From an uncultured Clostridia bacterium (lineage in GTDB: Bacteria; Bacillota; Clostridia; Christensenellales; Aristaeellaceae), in the NCBI GenBank assembly GCA_946409855.1, contig CAMJXZ010000175.1, positions 1 to 6,886 on the forward strand: a stretch of 6,886 nt of DNA, in the 5' to 3' direction. Shown here piece by piece: positions 1 through 5,795 of this stretch. The position numbers and the translations under genes are program-made. Below the pieces are notes generated by a model that saw only the letters and a list, made by a program, of their open reading frames with translations, ran no database searches and had not been told where the DNA came from. Numbering within the stretch: position 1 is the stretch's first letter; each line of letters starts with the position of its first letter.

Positions 1-119
1 ATCTCGTTGACCCGCTGCTCGTCCCGGTCGACCGCCATCACCTGATGGTTCAGGTCGTTCAGCTTTTCGACGATATGCTTTCCAAAGCGGCCCAGGCCGA
101 TGACCAATACGGATTTCAT
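1..119 (-). CDS. TrkA/KtrA-family potassium uptake regulatory subunit, N-terminal fragment
   Basis: Only the first 39 codons lie in the window; the gene continues past the left edge. The peptide opens MKSVLVIGLGRFGKHIVEKL. It shows the Rossmann dinucleotide-binding loop GLGRFG (residues 8-13) and an acidic residue at the end of the second strand (AVDRDE, D31), as in the RCK/TrkA-N domain. Proteins of this family sit on the cytoplasmic face as a ring that binds nucleotide and gates a TrkH/KtrB potassium channel subunit. The start is well supported: rc AAAGGAGG (126-133) lies 6 nt upstream of the ATG. The channel partner, if linked, would be outside the window. Other RCK-type proteins with the same N-terminus cannot be excluded from 39 residues, so no symbol (trkA or ktrA) is assigned. 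Confidence 0.85.
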   Translation of the reverse strand, partial: MKSVLVIGLGRFGKHIVEKLNDLNHQVMAVDRDEQRVNE

Positions 120-194
120 GGGGTTCCTCCTTTGCCTGACTGTGATGATTCCCGCGGCGGCATTTATCGGATGCCTGCCCTGATGATATGCAAA

Positions 195-200
195 ATTATA
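195..200 (-). promoter_or_regulatory. Candidate -10 box for the potassium-uptake gene
   Basis: The minus strand reads TATAAT, a perfect consensus -10, inside an AT-rich island (about 185-285) that stands out from the GC-rich surroundings. Transcription would start near 188 and give a leader of about 70 nt before the ATG at 119. No good -35 hexamer sits at 16-18 nt; a TTGCTA lies 24 nt upstream, which is too far. The call rests on the -10 box and its position only. Confidence 0.35.
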
Positions 201-285
201 AGGCAAAAAGAATAAGAACGGTGTTAGCAAGTCCGCTTTGGGCATTAAGAGTGTATAAAGATGATGTTCTTAAAAAATGTTGATG

Positions 286-400
286 AACCGGCGGAAACCA
301 AAAGGCGGAAAATGTCCTGAAATGTTTTCCGCGGACCGGTTCCGCCCGAAAGGTGACTGGAGAGGACGGATGCATTTGTCAGGGATGGTTTTCCATCCGG
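286..400. other. Hairpin-rich gene-free region, possible structured RNA
   Basis: The 478 nt between the GNAT stop (598) and the trkA-like start (119) hold no convincing gene. Strong dyads are visible. The inner stem GCGGAAAA (305-312) pairs perfectly with TTTTCCGC (325-332) around a 12-nt loop. It is nested in an outer stem GGCGGAAACC (290-299) / GGTTCCGCC (338-346) with one bulged base. Downstream, GGATGG (383-388) pairs with CCATCC (393-398) around TTTT. A plus-strand transcript through this segment would end at the intrinsic terminator at 464-496, which is the arrangement of a small RNA of roughly 200-230 nt. No clear plus-strand promoter was found; a TATAAA at 254-259 lacks a matching -35. 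The sequence did not match SRP RNA, RNase P or any riboswitch core I could recall. The strand is unknown. Confidence 0.35.
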
Positions 401-463
401 TGCAGACAGTTGATCTCAGCGCGAACGTCTGAATTCCGCTTTGCGCATAACGCATAAAGAAAA

Positions 464-496
464 GCTGCCGTCGGCTTATACAGCGGACGCGGCAGC
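464..496 (-). terminator. Intrinsic terminator, probably bidirectional
   Basis: GCTGCCG (464-470) pairs with CGGCAGC (490-496), and the stem can be extended through TC/GA with a small bulge. On the minus strand the stem is followed by TTTTCTTTAT (rc of 463-454), suited to ending the GNAT transcript whose stop is at 598. On the plus strand it is followed by A and two runs of six T separated by GCA (497-512), an even better U-tract. It may therefore also end a plus-strand transcript coming from 286-400. Confidence 0.75.
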
Positions 497-597
497 ATTT
501 TTTGCATTTTTTCAGGCAGCTTGATCAGACGGCGCTCGTCAGACGGGGAAGCGGACATGATTCCCCGGAACCGATGGGTTTGACGGAAACAGGCAGA

Positions 598-1017
598 TCA
601 GCATTCATACGCCAGCAGGTTCCCCAGCGGAACGGAAAACCCGAGGGCACGGTACAGATCTGTGTCGCAGTCCGCGCAGCCGACGGTGAGAGAAGAAACG
701 CCGCTTTCCCGGTAGGCGTATGCCGCCAGGCCGCGCGCGATGCCCTGATGCCGGTACGGCGGGCAGATGTAAAAATCCTCAAAAACACCGCTGGGGCTGT
801 AATCAAAGGTGGAAAAACCCACCGTGACAGAGCAGCAGCCGATCAGGCGGTCTTCCTCAAAGGCGCCGTAAAAGAGGATGGCGCCACGGCCGATGGCGGC
901 GGCCAGCCGGTCTTTGTCCGCGTCTGTGGGCTCCTCTTCCCCGATGGCGGATTTGTATTGTTTCTGCAGGTCCCACAAGGCGTCGATCTGAGCGGGGCCG
1001 ATTTTCTTTAATTCCAT
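598..1017 (-). CDS. GNAT-family N-acetyltransferase
   Basis: A 139-residue protein with the compact GNAT layout. A central strand pair covers residues 46-67 (ILFYGAFEEDRLIGCCSV), followed by FEDFYICPPYRHQGIA (79-94), which carries the acetyl-CoA pyrophosphate loop R-H-Q-G-I-A (89-94). The motif-B-like end is DTDLYRALGF, giving the usual Y-x-x-x-G-F ending. Such enzymes transfer an acetyl group from acetyl-CoA to an amine on a small molecule or protein in the cytoplasm; the substrate cannot be read from sequence. The start is supported by rc GGAGG about 6 nt upstream of the ATG. It is the last of seven co-directional genes. A 133-nt gap separates it from the upstream gene and a terminator follows at 464-496. 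The family assignment is firm and the substrate is unknown. Confidence 0.85.
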   Translation of the reverse strand: MELKKIGPAQIDALWDLQKQYKSAIGEEEPTDADKDRLAAAIGRGAILFYGAFEEDRLIGCCSVTVGFSTFDYSPSGVFEDFYICPPYRHQGIARGLAAYAYRESGVSSLTVGCADCDTDLYRALGFSVPLGNLLAYEC

Positions 1018-1150
1018 CCGTTTCCTCCGTTCGTTCAGGCGGCGGCGCCGGTTCGCCGCGGTTCATCGCGGTGCCTTTCAGCGTATTCCCGCCCGGGCCA
1101 AAGCGCCTTTCGGCAGGGGGAGTCTGAGCCGCAATCTTCGCGGCGCCCGA

Positions 1151-1651
1151 TTATCCGATTCTCCTGCCGAAGATTTCACAGACCAGTTCCCGGGCGCCGT
1201 CTTCCCGGATGCGGATATTTTCCCAGTGAAAACGGTCCCGCGTGATCCCGGAAAAAACCCAGAAGGCGTTTTCCTCATCCAGCACCCGGCCGCAAAGGCG
1301 GTCCCCCTCCTTCCGGAAGGTCAGCCGTTTCATGCACGTTTCGCAGGTGTATACCACGTCATACCAGCCGTTTTTCCTGTTGAACATGCGCAGCGACGTG
1401 CCGTATTCGCCGTCCGGCTGCGGGTCGGCCGCTTTCGTCTGCCTGGAAGGGAAGATGAAAACATCCTGCACGCCGGTCCCTTCCAGGATCCTGCGGAAGA
1501 TCCATTCGCCGGTCACATGGCGCTTTCTCCCTTTTTCCGGTTCGTCATAGTAATCGCAGGCCCAGTCCCCGATCAGGGGCGCGAACCAGTCATAGGCTTC
1601 CGGGATTTTGTCCGTCTTTTCGCTCAGAAGGGCTTCGGAAAATGTGTCCAT
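1151..1651 (-). CDS. Conserved hypothetical protein, lipocalin/DUF1579-like
   Basis: A 166-residue soluble protein with no signal peptide or membrane segment. Its pattern of short beta-strands and aromatic residues suggests a small beta-barrel. The segment FAPLIGDWACDYYDE (23-37) resembles the opening 'PLxGxW' strand of DUF1579 and lipocalin-like proteins. It is followed by GEWIFRRILEGTGVQDVFI (48-66), GTSLRMFN (84-91) and FHWENI (141-146). A CETC pair (C103, C106) could bind metal or form a disulphide. The start has a good SD (rc GGGAGG about 8 nt before the ATG) and the stop is TAA. Gaps of 133 nt downstream and 111 nt upstream suggest loose transcriptional linkage. The sequence looks like a conserved family in clostridial genomes, but I know no established function. 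The beta-barrel assignment is an inference; a profile search against DUF1579 and nitrobindin would settle it. Confidence 0.75.
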   Translation of the reverse strand: MDTFSEALLSEKTDKIPEAYDWFAPLIGDWACDYYDEPEKGRKRHVTGEWIFRRILEGTGVQDVFIFPSRQTKAADPQPDGEYGTSLRMFNRKNGWYDVVYTCETCMKRLTFRKEGDRLCGRVLDEENAFWVFSGITRDRFHWENIRIREDGARELVCEIFGRRIG

Positions 1652-1682
1652 GGTTGATCCTCCCTGATCATCAACGGGTAAA

Positions 1683-1728
1683 ACGGCAGGCGGCGGCCGG
1701 GTCCTTGTCTCCCGGCCTTCCGTGCCGT
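1683..1728 (-). terminator. Possible weak intrinsic terminator after the second GNAT gene
   Basis: A nested hairpin fills part of the 111-nt gap. GGCCGGG (1695-1701) pairs perfectly with CCCGGCC (1711-1717) around a 9-nt loop, and ACGGCA (1683-1688) pairs with TGCCGT (1723-1728) outside it. On the minus strand it is followed by only four T then A, so termination would be partial. It could instead be a processing or mRNA-stability stem between two genes of one transcript. Confidence 0.4.
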
Positions 1729-1762
1729 CCTGGGGCTGAAAGAAACTGTGAAATGGGCGGGT

Positions 1763-2197
1763 TCACGGACGCGCCGGCACCCGCTTCATGCCGACCGCTT
1801 CGGCGGCTTTCCGCATGGGCAGATTGCTTTGCTCGGTCGTCAGGGCGGCGGCCTTTCCTTCTTTCAGGATCATGCAAGCCATTCCGGACAGGAGCGCTTT
1901 GCAGTATCCCCGGTTCCGCCGGTCGGGAACGGTCGCGGCGCCGCCTATTTCGGTTTCCCCGTCCCGGAAAGACAAGGGGATGGCAAAGCTGACGATTTCG
2001 CCGTCCTGAACGATCGCCAGGGGGCTGCCGACGTACTGTTCAAACCGGTCCGGATCGACGTCTTTCCCGAAGCGGGCGTAAAACCTCCGGATCATGGCGA
2101 GGTCTTCGCGCCAGTCCAGACGGGTGACGGGATGGAGCGGGACGCGTTTCAGGTCCTCCAAAGCGTCCGCGCGGTAATATACAAAGGGATTGGCCAT
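1763..2197 (-). CDS. GNAT-family N-acetyltransferase
   Basis: A 144-residue protein whose second half is a recognisable acetyl-CoA-binding core. Strands at SPLAIVQDGEIVSFAIPL (58-75) and EIGGAATV (83-90) lead into PDRRNRGYCKALL (91-103), which contains the R-x-x-G-x-C pyrophosphate loop (R94, G97, C99). The last loop position is usually Gly or Ala, so Cys is a mild departure. It ends with NLPMRKAAEAVGM (125-137), the motif-B helix region where GNATs often read N-P-x(n)-G-F. The N-terminal 55 residues are less typical and carry many Arg and Asp. The ATG is preceded by rc AGGAG about 8 nt upstream. It is unrelated in sequence to the other GNAT at 598-1017, so the two are not a recent duplication. 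The substrate is unknown. Confidence 0.8.
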   Translation of the reverse strand: MANPFVYYRADALEDLKRVPLHPVTRLDWREDLAMIRRFYARFGKDVDPDRFEQYVGSPLAIVQDGEIVSFAIPLSFRDGETEIGGAATVPDRRNRGYCKALLSGMACMILKEGKAAALTTEQSNLPMRKAAEAVGMKRVPARP

Positions 2198-2327
2198 TCT
2201 GAACGCTCCTGAAAATCATCGCGGGGACGGCGGGACCGGGAAAACGGACCCTCCGGCGCTGCCATACACCGGCGGATCCGCGCGGCCCGGGTTCGGGATC
2301 AACGGAACACGGGGAAGCGGGCGGCGG

Positions 2328-2999
2328 TCACTTCAGGCTCCTGAGAAAATCTTTATGCGGTTCGGAAACCCGGAAGCTTTCCAGGGCCTTCTGGATCGCT
2401 TTTTTATGCACCCAGTCGTCCAGCCGGCGGTCGATCAGATAGGGGATCGTCTCCTCATACCGCTTGGCCAGCGCGGTCGCGAAATACCAGGCGGCCATCA
2501 TTTTGAGGTAATAATCCTCTCCTTTTTTGTCCGCCACAAGGGCCAGGTATTCTTCCCGGAAATCCCCGTCCAGAAACTCGTTCATCAGCATGCGGATCCC
2601 GAACCTGGCCGTATATACGTGATCCGAAGCGATCCATTTCCGGATATGGGGCAGAAGCTTCGGGTGGTTCTTTTTGAACGCCTTCGGGGTCGCCTGATCG
2701 GAGACCGGCCAGCAGTCGACATAGGGCAGGAACGCTTCCACGGCCTGAACGCAGGCGTCAAAATCCCGGATCATCGAGAGGACGAAAAAATGAATCAGAT
2801 TCTCTTCATAGTACCGGTGGGGCAGATCCTTCAGGAACGCGTCCCGGCCGGGGCTGTCAAAGACTTCCCGGGCGATTTTCCTCATCTCGGGCGTCCGGAC
2901 GCCCAGGATCGTCTCCGGCGGGATGTTCGGGACCAGCCTGGCCTGAAACGCCCGGAACGCGTCGTCCTTTGATACGATCAGCCGGTCATATAAAGTCAT
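2328..2999 (-). CDS. AlkD-like DNA alkylation repair protein (HEAT-like helical repeats)
   Basis: A 223-residue, mostly helical protein of the AlkD/DNA alkylation repair type (PF08713). Characterised members are DNA glycosylases that excise 3-methyl- and 7-methylpurines without flipping the base, using Trp, Asp and Arg. Matching features here are GVRTPEMRKIARE (33-45), YYEENLIHFFVLSM (63-76), YVDCWPVSDQATPKAFKKNH (93-112) with W97 and D101 in the places of the catalytic Trp and Asp, and ARFGIRMLMNEFLD (131-144), whose Arg residues (132, 136) are candidates for the third residue. The helical repeats continue with KMMAAWYFATALAKR (166-180). The ATG at 2999 is chosen because rc AAAGGAGG (3007-3014) lies 7 nt upstream. 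The reading frame stays open to 3572, but that extension only overlaps the upstream gene. The upstream membrane-protein gene ends 35 nt away, so the two are probably co-transcribed. Confidence 0.85.
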   Translation of the reverse strand: MTLYDRLIVSKDDAFRAFQARLVPNIPPETILGVRTPEMRKIAREVFDSPGRDAFLKDLPHRYYEENLIHFFVLSMIRDFDACVQAVEAFLPYVDCWPVSDQATPKAFKKNHPKLLPHIRKWIASDHVYTARFGIRMLMNEFLDGDFREEYLALVADKKGEDYYLKMMAAWYFATALAKRYEETIPYLIDRRLDDWVHKKAIQKALESFRVSEPHKDFLRSLK

Positions 3000-3034
3000 G
3001 TGATTTCCTCCTTTCATCGCCGCCGGGGACACGC

Positions 3035-3811
3035 TCATTTTCTCAGGCGCCGGATCCGTTCGGAGGAGTATTCCTCGATCTGCCGCCACAGGGATTTGAG
3101 CTGTTTTTTGTGGGCGCACAGCTTTTCCGTGCAGTTCCTGCACCGGAGGTAATCGTTGGTTTTCTCCGAAAAACGCTCCGGGTGCAGGTAGAAAGTGATC
3201 TCCCAGCGGATCAGCAGCGCGACCGACAGCGCCAGCAGGCTCCAGGAATAGATTTTCCGGACAAAAAACAGGGGCGTGAACATCATGGCGTAATCCCAGT
3301 TGTAGATCCTGCAGACGCTGCAGCACTTGTTCTTCATGAACCAGGTCTGGAAAGGGCAGAAGAACAGGATGCAGATGATATCGCAGACGGAATACGCGCT
3401 GCACAAGAGCAGCATGATCCCGTCGTCCAGGATCCCTTCCATGTGCAAAGCGCCGAAGATCCCGTTGAAGACGATCCAGCTCAGCGCCACGAGCACGGTG
3501 GCATGATTGTCCGGGATCGAGATCTCCGTACTGCCGGATTTCATGTAGTTCCGGGCAAACTGCTTCTGGCACCCGGGGCTTTCGTATTTGGAGGGCAGGA
3601 AGCGCAGCACCATTTCAACGAAGAAAACGGCCCAGATGACGGACAGGATGAGGGGTATTTTCTCAAAGCTGTCGATGATCGCTTCCCCCCGGTCCAGCCG
3701 GTAGCGGATGTAGGTGATCAGCAGCATCAGAAACAGCGCGGACCTGTAGACAAGACGGATATAGTGCAGCATGCTGACGATGCTGATTTTTCTTTTTCTT
3801 TTCCTTTTCAT
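3035..3811 (-). CDS. Cysteine-rich multi-pass membrane protein of unknown function
   Basis: A 258-residue protein that opens with a basic stretch (MKRKRKRK), consistent with a cytoplasmic N-terminus. Hydrophobic segments lie at about 15-37, 52-71, 104-124, 131-154 and 187-209, with a possible re-entrant or extra segment at 174-185. That gives five or six membrane passes. Cysteines cluster in two places: a loop with C163, C164 and C167 (CCSVC), and a tail with C224, C227 and C232 (CRNCTEKLC). Further Cys residues in TM4 are 137, 143, 147 and 152. These look like metal- or cluster-binding sites or redox pairs, which is an inference. The tail ends in a basic helix (IEEYSSERIRRLRK). The start at 3811 is the first Met of the hydrophobic protein; its SD is modest (rc GGGCGGGG about 8 nt upstream, AGGAAGG further). 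I do not recognise the family. It lies 71 nt after the DUF3990-like gene and 35 nt before the AlkD-like gene. Confidence 0.75.
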   Translation of the reverse strand: MKRKRKRKISIVSMLHYIRLVYRSALFLMLLITYIRYRLDRGEAIIDSFEKIPLILSVIWAVFFVEMVLRFLPSKYESPGCQKQFARNYMKSGSTEISIPDNHATVLVALSWIVFNGIFGALHMEGILDDGIMLLLCSAYSVCDIICILFFCPFQTWFMKNKCCSVCRIYNWDYAMMFTPLFFVRKIYSWSLLALSVALLIRWEITFYLHPERFSEKTNDYLRCRNCTEKLCAHKKQLKSLWRQIEEYSSERIRRLRK

Positions 3812-3882
3812 GGCGTATCCCCGCCCTTCCTGCCGTGCTTTGCGGCCGGTATGATCAGACGTTCCCGGCGGCCCGCCGCCCC

Positions 3883-4413
3883 TCAATCCTTTTCGAGGAC
3901 CTCTTTGAGGACAGACGCGAACGCGGCGTCGTACGCGTCCTGCTCCGCCTTGCGCTGCGCGGCGTCCTGCCCGGCGATGGTCTCGGACCGGATCCACCGG
4001 AGCCGGCGCGCCGCCTTCTCTGTTTTGACGGCGGCCTGCGTGTATTCCGGCCCGATCATCAGCAGCTTCATGGCGTCCGCCGGCTTCAGAAAGCCGCTGC
4101 TGATGACGCCGAAGGTTTCAAAGATCGTATCGTTGGCGATGGGGCCGAGGACGACGTCCGCCGTCAAAGTGTCCGCCGCCCTCCGGTTTTGGAAGATATA
4201 CTGAAACCAGTCCTCATCCCGGCGGAACCGGTAGATCAGCAGGCCCGTTTCATCCAGCTCGTACTCGTTGACGACGGCGTCCGCCCGGGCCCAGCGGCGG
4301 GCGAAAGCCATGTCCGGCGTCAGGTAAAAGCCCGGCCCGAAATCGGCGTTTTTCCGGCCGCGGCGGATGTCCGGCTCGCGGATTTCCAGGGGGCCTGTAT
4401 GATACAGTTTCAT
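3883..4413 (-). CDS. DUF3990-like protein, probable ADP-ribosyltransferase fold
   Basis: A 176-residue cytoplasmic protein. It opens KLYHTG (2-7), followed by IREPDIRRGRKNADFGPGFYLT (11-32), AFARRWA (36-42), NEYELDE (49-55), VVLGPIANDTIF (87-98) and TQAAVKTEKAARRLRW (125-140). This is the motif order of DUF3990 (PF13151), which from memory is grouped with the ADP-ribosyl superfamily. H5 and Y30 match the His and Tyr that hold NAD in H-Y-E enzymes. The third position may be Q126 rather than Glu, so activity is uncertain. The C-terminal 25 residues are an Ala/Glu/Lys-rich helix. The ATG overlaps the upstream LRR gene stop (ATGA), with rc AAAGGAG close upstream, so translation is likely coupled. 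Related genes often sit beside a small DUF3791-type gene, but none is seen here. The fold is moderately sure; the target is unknown. Confidence 0.75.
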   Translation of the reverse strand: MKLYHTGPLEIREPDIRRGRKNADFGPGFYLTPDMAFARRWARADAVVNEYELDETGLLIYRFRRDEDWFQYIFQNRRAADTLTADVVLGPIANDTIFETFGVISSGFLKPADAMKLLMIGPEYTQAAVKTEKAARRLRWIRSETIAGQDAAQRKAEQDAYDAAFASVLKEVLEKD

Positions 4414-5480
4414 TGGGGCTCCTTTCTGCCTGCGCTGCCCCGGGGGAGGATGAAGCGCCGGCGGTCATCGCCGGTTTCCCTGAGCGTAAACAGCGCGGGA
4501 TCCGCGTCCAGCGGCTGCCCGTCGACGAAAGCCGGCACCCGGACCGTCCATTCGTCCAGGTCGGAAACCGTGACTTCCCTTCCTGACATGCCCGTGATCA
4601 TGTATTTTCCGGGATATGCGCGGACGCTGAAGATTTCTTTCAGCGGGCAGGGAATGCCGTCAAAGAGGATCAGGGGGCCGGGAGCCTGCGATTCATAGCT
4701 TCTGATCATTCCCTCCAGCCAGGGCGTATACCGGAACAAATGACAAAGCGCCGCGCGGGACAGGGGGTTTTTGCCTTCGGTGCGGCGGATGTCCATCGGA
4801 TATCCGGTGCGCACAAGGTCCAGGGAAAAGCAGCCGCCAAAGGCATCGCTCCGGTTCCATGATTCGCATTTCAGACAGCCGAACTGCTCTGCCTGATCGT
4901 CCGGCCAGCCTTCGGACGATTCCATGTCCCAAAACGCCGTGATGTTCCCGGGGAGGAACAGTTCTTTTAGCAGGCCGCAGCTGCTGAACGCCCTTTGGCC
5001 GAGGATCCTCAGGGAATCGGGGAGGATGACCTCCGTCAGCGGACAATCGCTGAACGTCGCGTCCCCGATCCGGATCAGTCCCTCCGGAAAATCGACGCGC
5101 CCGAGATCCGTGCCGCCGAAAGCATATCCGTCGATATACCGGAGCGTATCCGGCAGGGAAACGCGGGCCAGGCCTGTTTCGGCAAAGGCGTTTTCCCCGA
5201 TCCACCATACGGGCGGCGGAATCACCAGATCCGTGAGCGGGCTGCAGCCGAAGAAGGCGTTTTCCCCGACGCCCACGACCGGCATCCCGCCGATCTGCGC
5301 CGGGAGCGAAACGGCGCCTGCCGCGCCGCGGTATCCGGTAAGGACGGCGCCGGCGGGGCACCCGGCGTACAGGTGCGGATGCCTGCCGGCGGACTCGCCG
5401 AACAGCCCCAGCTCATTTTCGCCCCAGGCCCGGGCCGTTTCATAAAAAAATGTTCCCTGTGCCGTTTCTTCGGCCGGCAT
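4410..5480 (-). CDS. BspA-like leucine-rich repeat protein, apparently cytoplasmic
   Basis: A 356-residue protein. Residues about 55-185 carry five to six LRR_5/BspA-type repeats of 22-23 residues with the recurring core L-P-x-x-(I/L)-x-x-I-G-x-x-A-F-x-x-C/T-x-L. Clear units include VGVGENAFFGCSPLTDLVIP (69-88), IGENAFAETGLARVSLP (94-110) and ILGQRAFSSCGLLKELFLP (159-177). The remaining residues 186-356 are not repetitive and match nothing I recognise; they include a Cys-containing patch (GCLKCESW, 201-208). There is no signal peptide, LPxTG motif or membrane segment, which is unusual because BspA-like repeats are often on surface proteins. The ATG is 11 nt from rc AGGAGG (5492-5497), slightly far. 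It is the first gene of the minus-strand series, with a promoter candidate at 5644-5672 and a leader of about 157 nt. Its stop overlaps the DUF3990-like start, which suggests a paired role such as protein binding. Confidence 0.8.
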   Translation of the reverse strand: MPAEETAQGTFFYETARAWGENELGLFGESAGRHPHLYAGCPAGAVLTGYRGAAGAVSLPAQIGGMPVVGVGENAFFGCSPLTDLVIPPPVWWIGENAFAETGLARVSLPDTLRYIDGYAFGGTDLGRVDFPEGLIRIGDATFSDCPLTEVILPDSLRILGQRAFSSCGLLKELFLPGNITAFWDMESSEGWPDDQAEQFGCLKCESWNRSDAFGGCFSLDLVRTGYPMDIRRTEGKNPLSRAALCHLFRYTPWLEGMIRSYESQAPGPLILFDGIPCPLKEIFSVRAYPGKYMITGMSGREVTVSDLDEWTVRVPAFVDGQPLDADPALFTLRETGDDRRRFILPRGSAGRKEPQ

Positions 5481-5614
5481 GAGTACATACGCCTCCTGAA
5501 TGATGTATCTTTGGCGCGTCCGCGCGGCGATTCATCGTCATAGCATGGACTTCTTTGCCCGGGGGGATTCTTTCGCGCAGCCGCATAAAAAGGAGCCTGC
5601 CCGTCGGGACGCCG

Positions 5615-5628
5615 GCGGTGCGCACCGC
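5615..5628. promoter_or_regulatory. 14-bp perfect palindrome downstream of the minus-strand start site
   Basis: GCGGTGCGCACCGC is a perfect dyad centred at 5621/5622. It lies about +10 to +23 from the start site predicted for the LRR-gene promoter. It could be an operator for a dimeric repressor or the tip of a leader hairpin. A GC-rich background makes chance palindromes of this length possible. Confidence 0.35.
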
Positions 5629-5643
5629 TGTTTTCACCGGTGT

Positions 5644-5672
5644 ATTTTACCATATCCGGGGCAAAGGTTCAA
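5644..5672 (-). promoter_or_regulatory. Sigma-A-type promoter for the LRR/DUF3990-like series
   Basis: On the minus strand TTGAAC (rc of 5667-5672) and TAAAAT (rc of 5644-5649) are separated by exactly 17 nt. The -10 box is preceded by TGG, an extended -10 element. The start would be near 5637, leaving a leader of about 157 nt before the LRR ATG. Confidence 0.65.
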
Positions 5673-5744
5673 TAAGCGGATGGGGGAAGAATCGTTCCTG
5701 ATTTGTTCTGCTTATGGGAAAAACGGACAGGGCGGGCGCATTTC

Positions 5745-5786
5745 CCCTCTGCGGGAAAAGAGGCACCCTCTGCGGGAAAAGAGGCA
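5745..5786. repeat. Two perfect tandem copies of a 21-bp unit
   Basis: The unit CCCTCTGCGGGAAAAGAGGC plus A occurs at 5745-5765 and again without a single change at 5766-5786. Within each unit CCTCT pairs with AGAGG, giving two small back-to-back hairpins. The block ends 9 nt before the rimO -35 box and lies about 72 nt upstream of the LRR-gene -35 box. It may be a recent slippage duplication or a repeated regulator site. There is no spacer, so it is not CRISPR. Confidence 0.9.
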
Positions 5787-5795
5787 CTTTGCCCC

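Noticed and set aside
286..400. Known riboswitch or housekeeping RNA (SRP, RNase P, fluoride-type)
   Set aside because: None of the conserved core sequences I could recall is present, so it is only called a possible structured RNA.
270..455. 61-codon minus-strand open frame
   Set aside because: There is no SD, no recognisable sequence, and it covers the nested hairpins.
502..1011. 169-codon plus-strand open frame
   Set aside because: It is antisense to the GNAT gene with a clear R-H-Q-G-I-A loop and SD, and its product shows no domain.
3000..3572. N-terminal extension of the AlkD-like protein
   Set aside because: The extension overlaps the membrane-protein gene in another frame and reads as low-complexity sequence. 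The ATG at 2999 has an ideal SD and matches the family start.
3812..3997. N-terminal extension of the membrane protein
   Set aside because: The added residues are Arg/Gly-rich and overlap the DUF3990-like gene; the basic MKRKRKRK start is more natural.
2969..4204. Plus-strand open frame of 411 codons
   Set aside because: It lies antisense to the AlkD-like, membrane-protein and DUF3990-like genes, which have family motifs and SD sites. Its product is low-complexity and matches no family; GC-rich codon use leaves the complementary frame open.
5440..5637. 65-codon minus-strand frame with GTG start near the predicted transcription start
   Set aside because: It would be leaderless, has no SD and no family resemblance, and overlaps the LRR start.
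5745..5786. CRISPR-like repeat
   Set aside because: There are only two copies, directly abutting with no spacer, and no cas genes.
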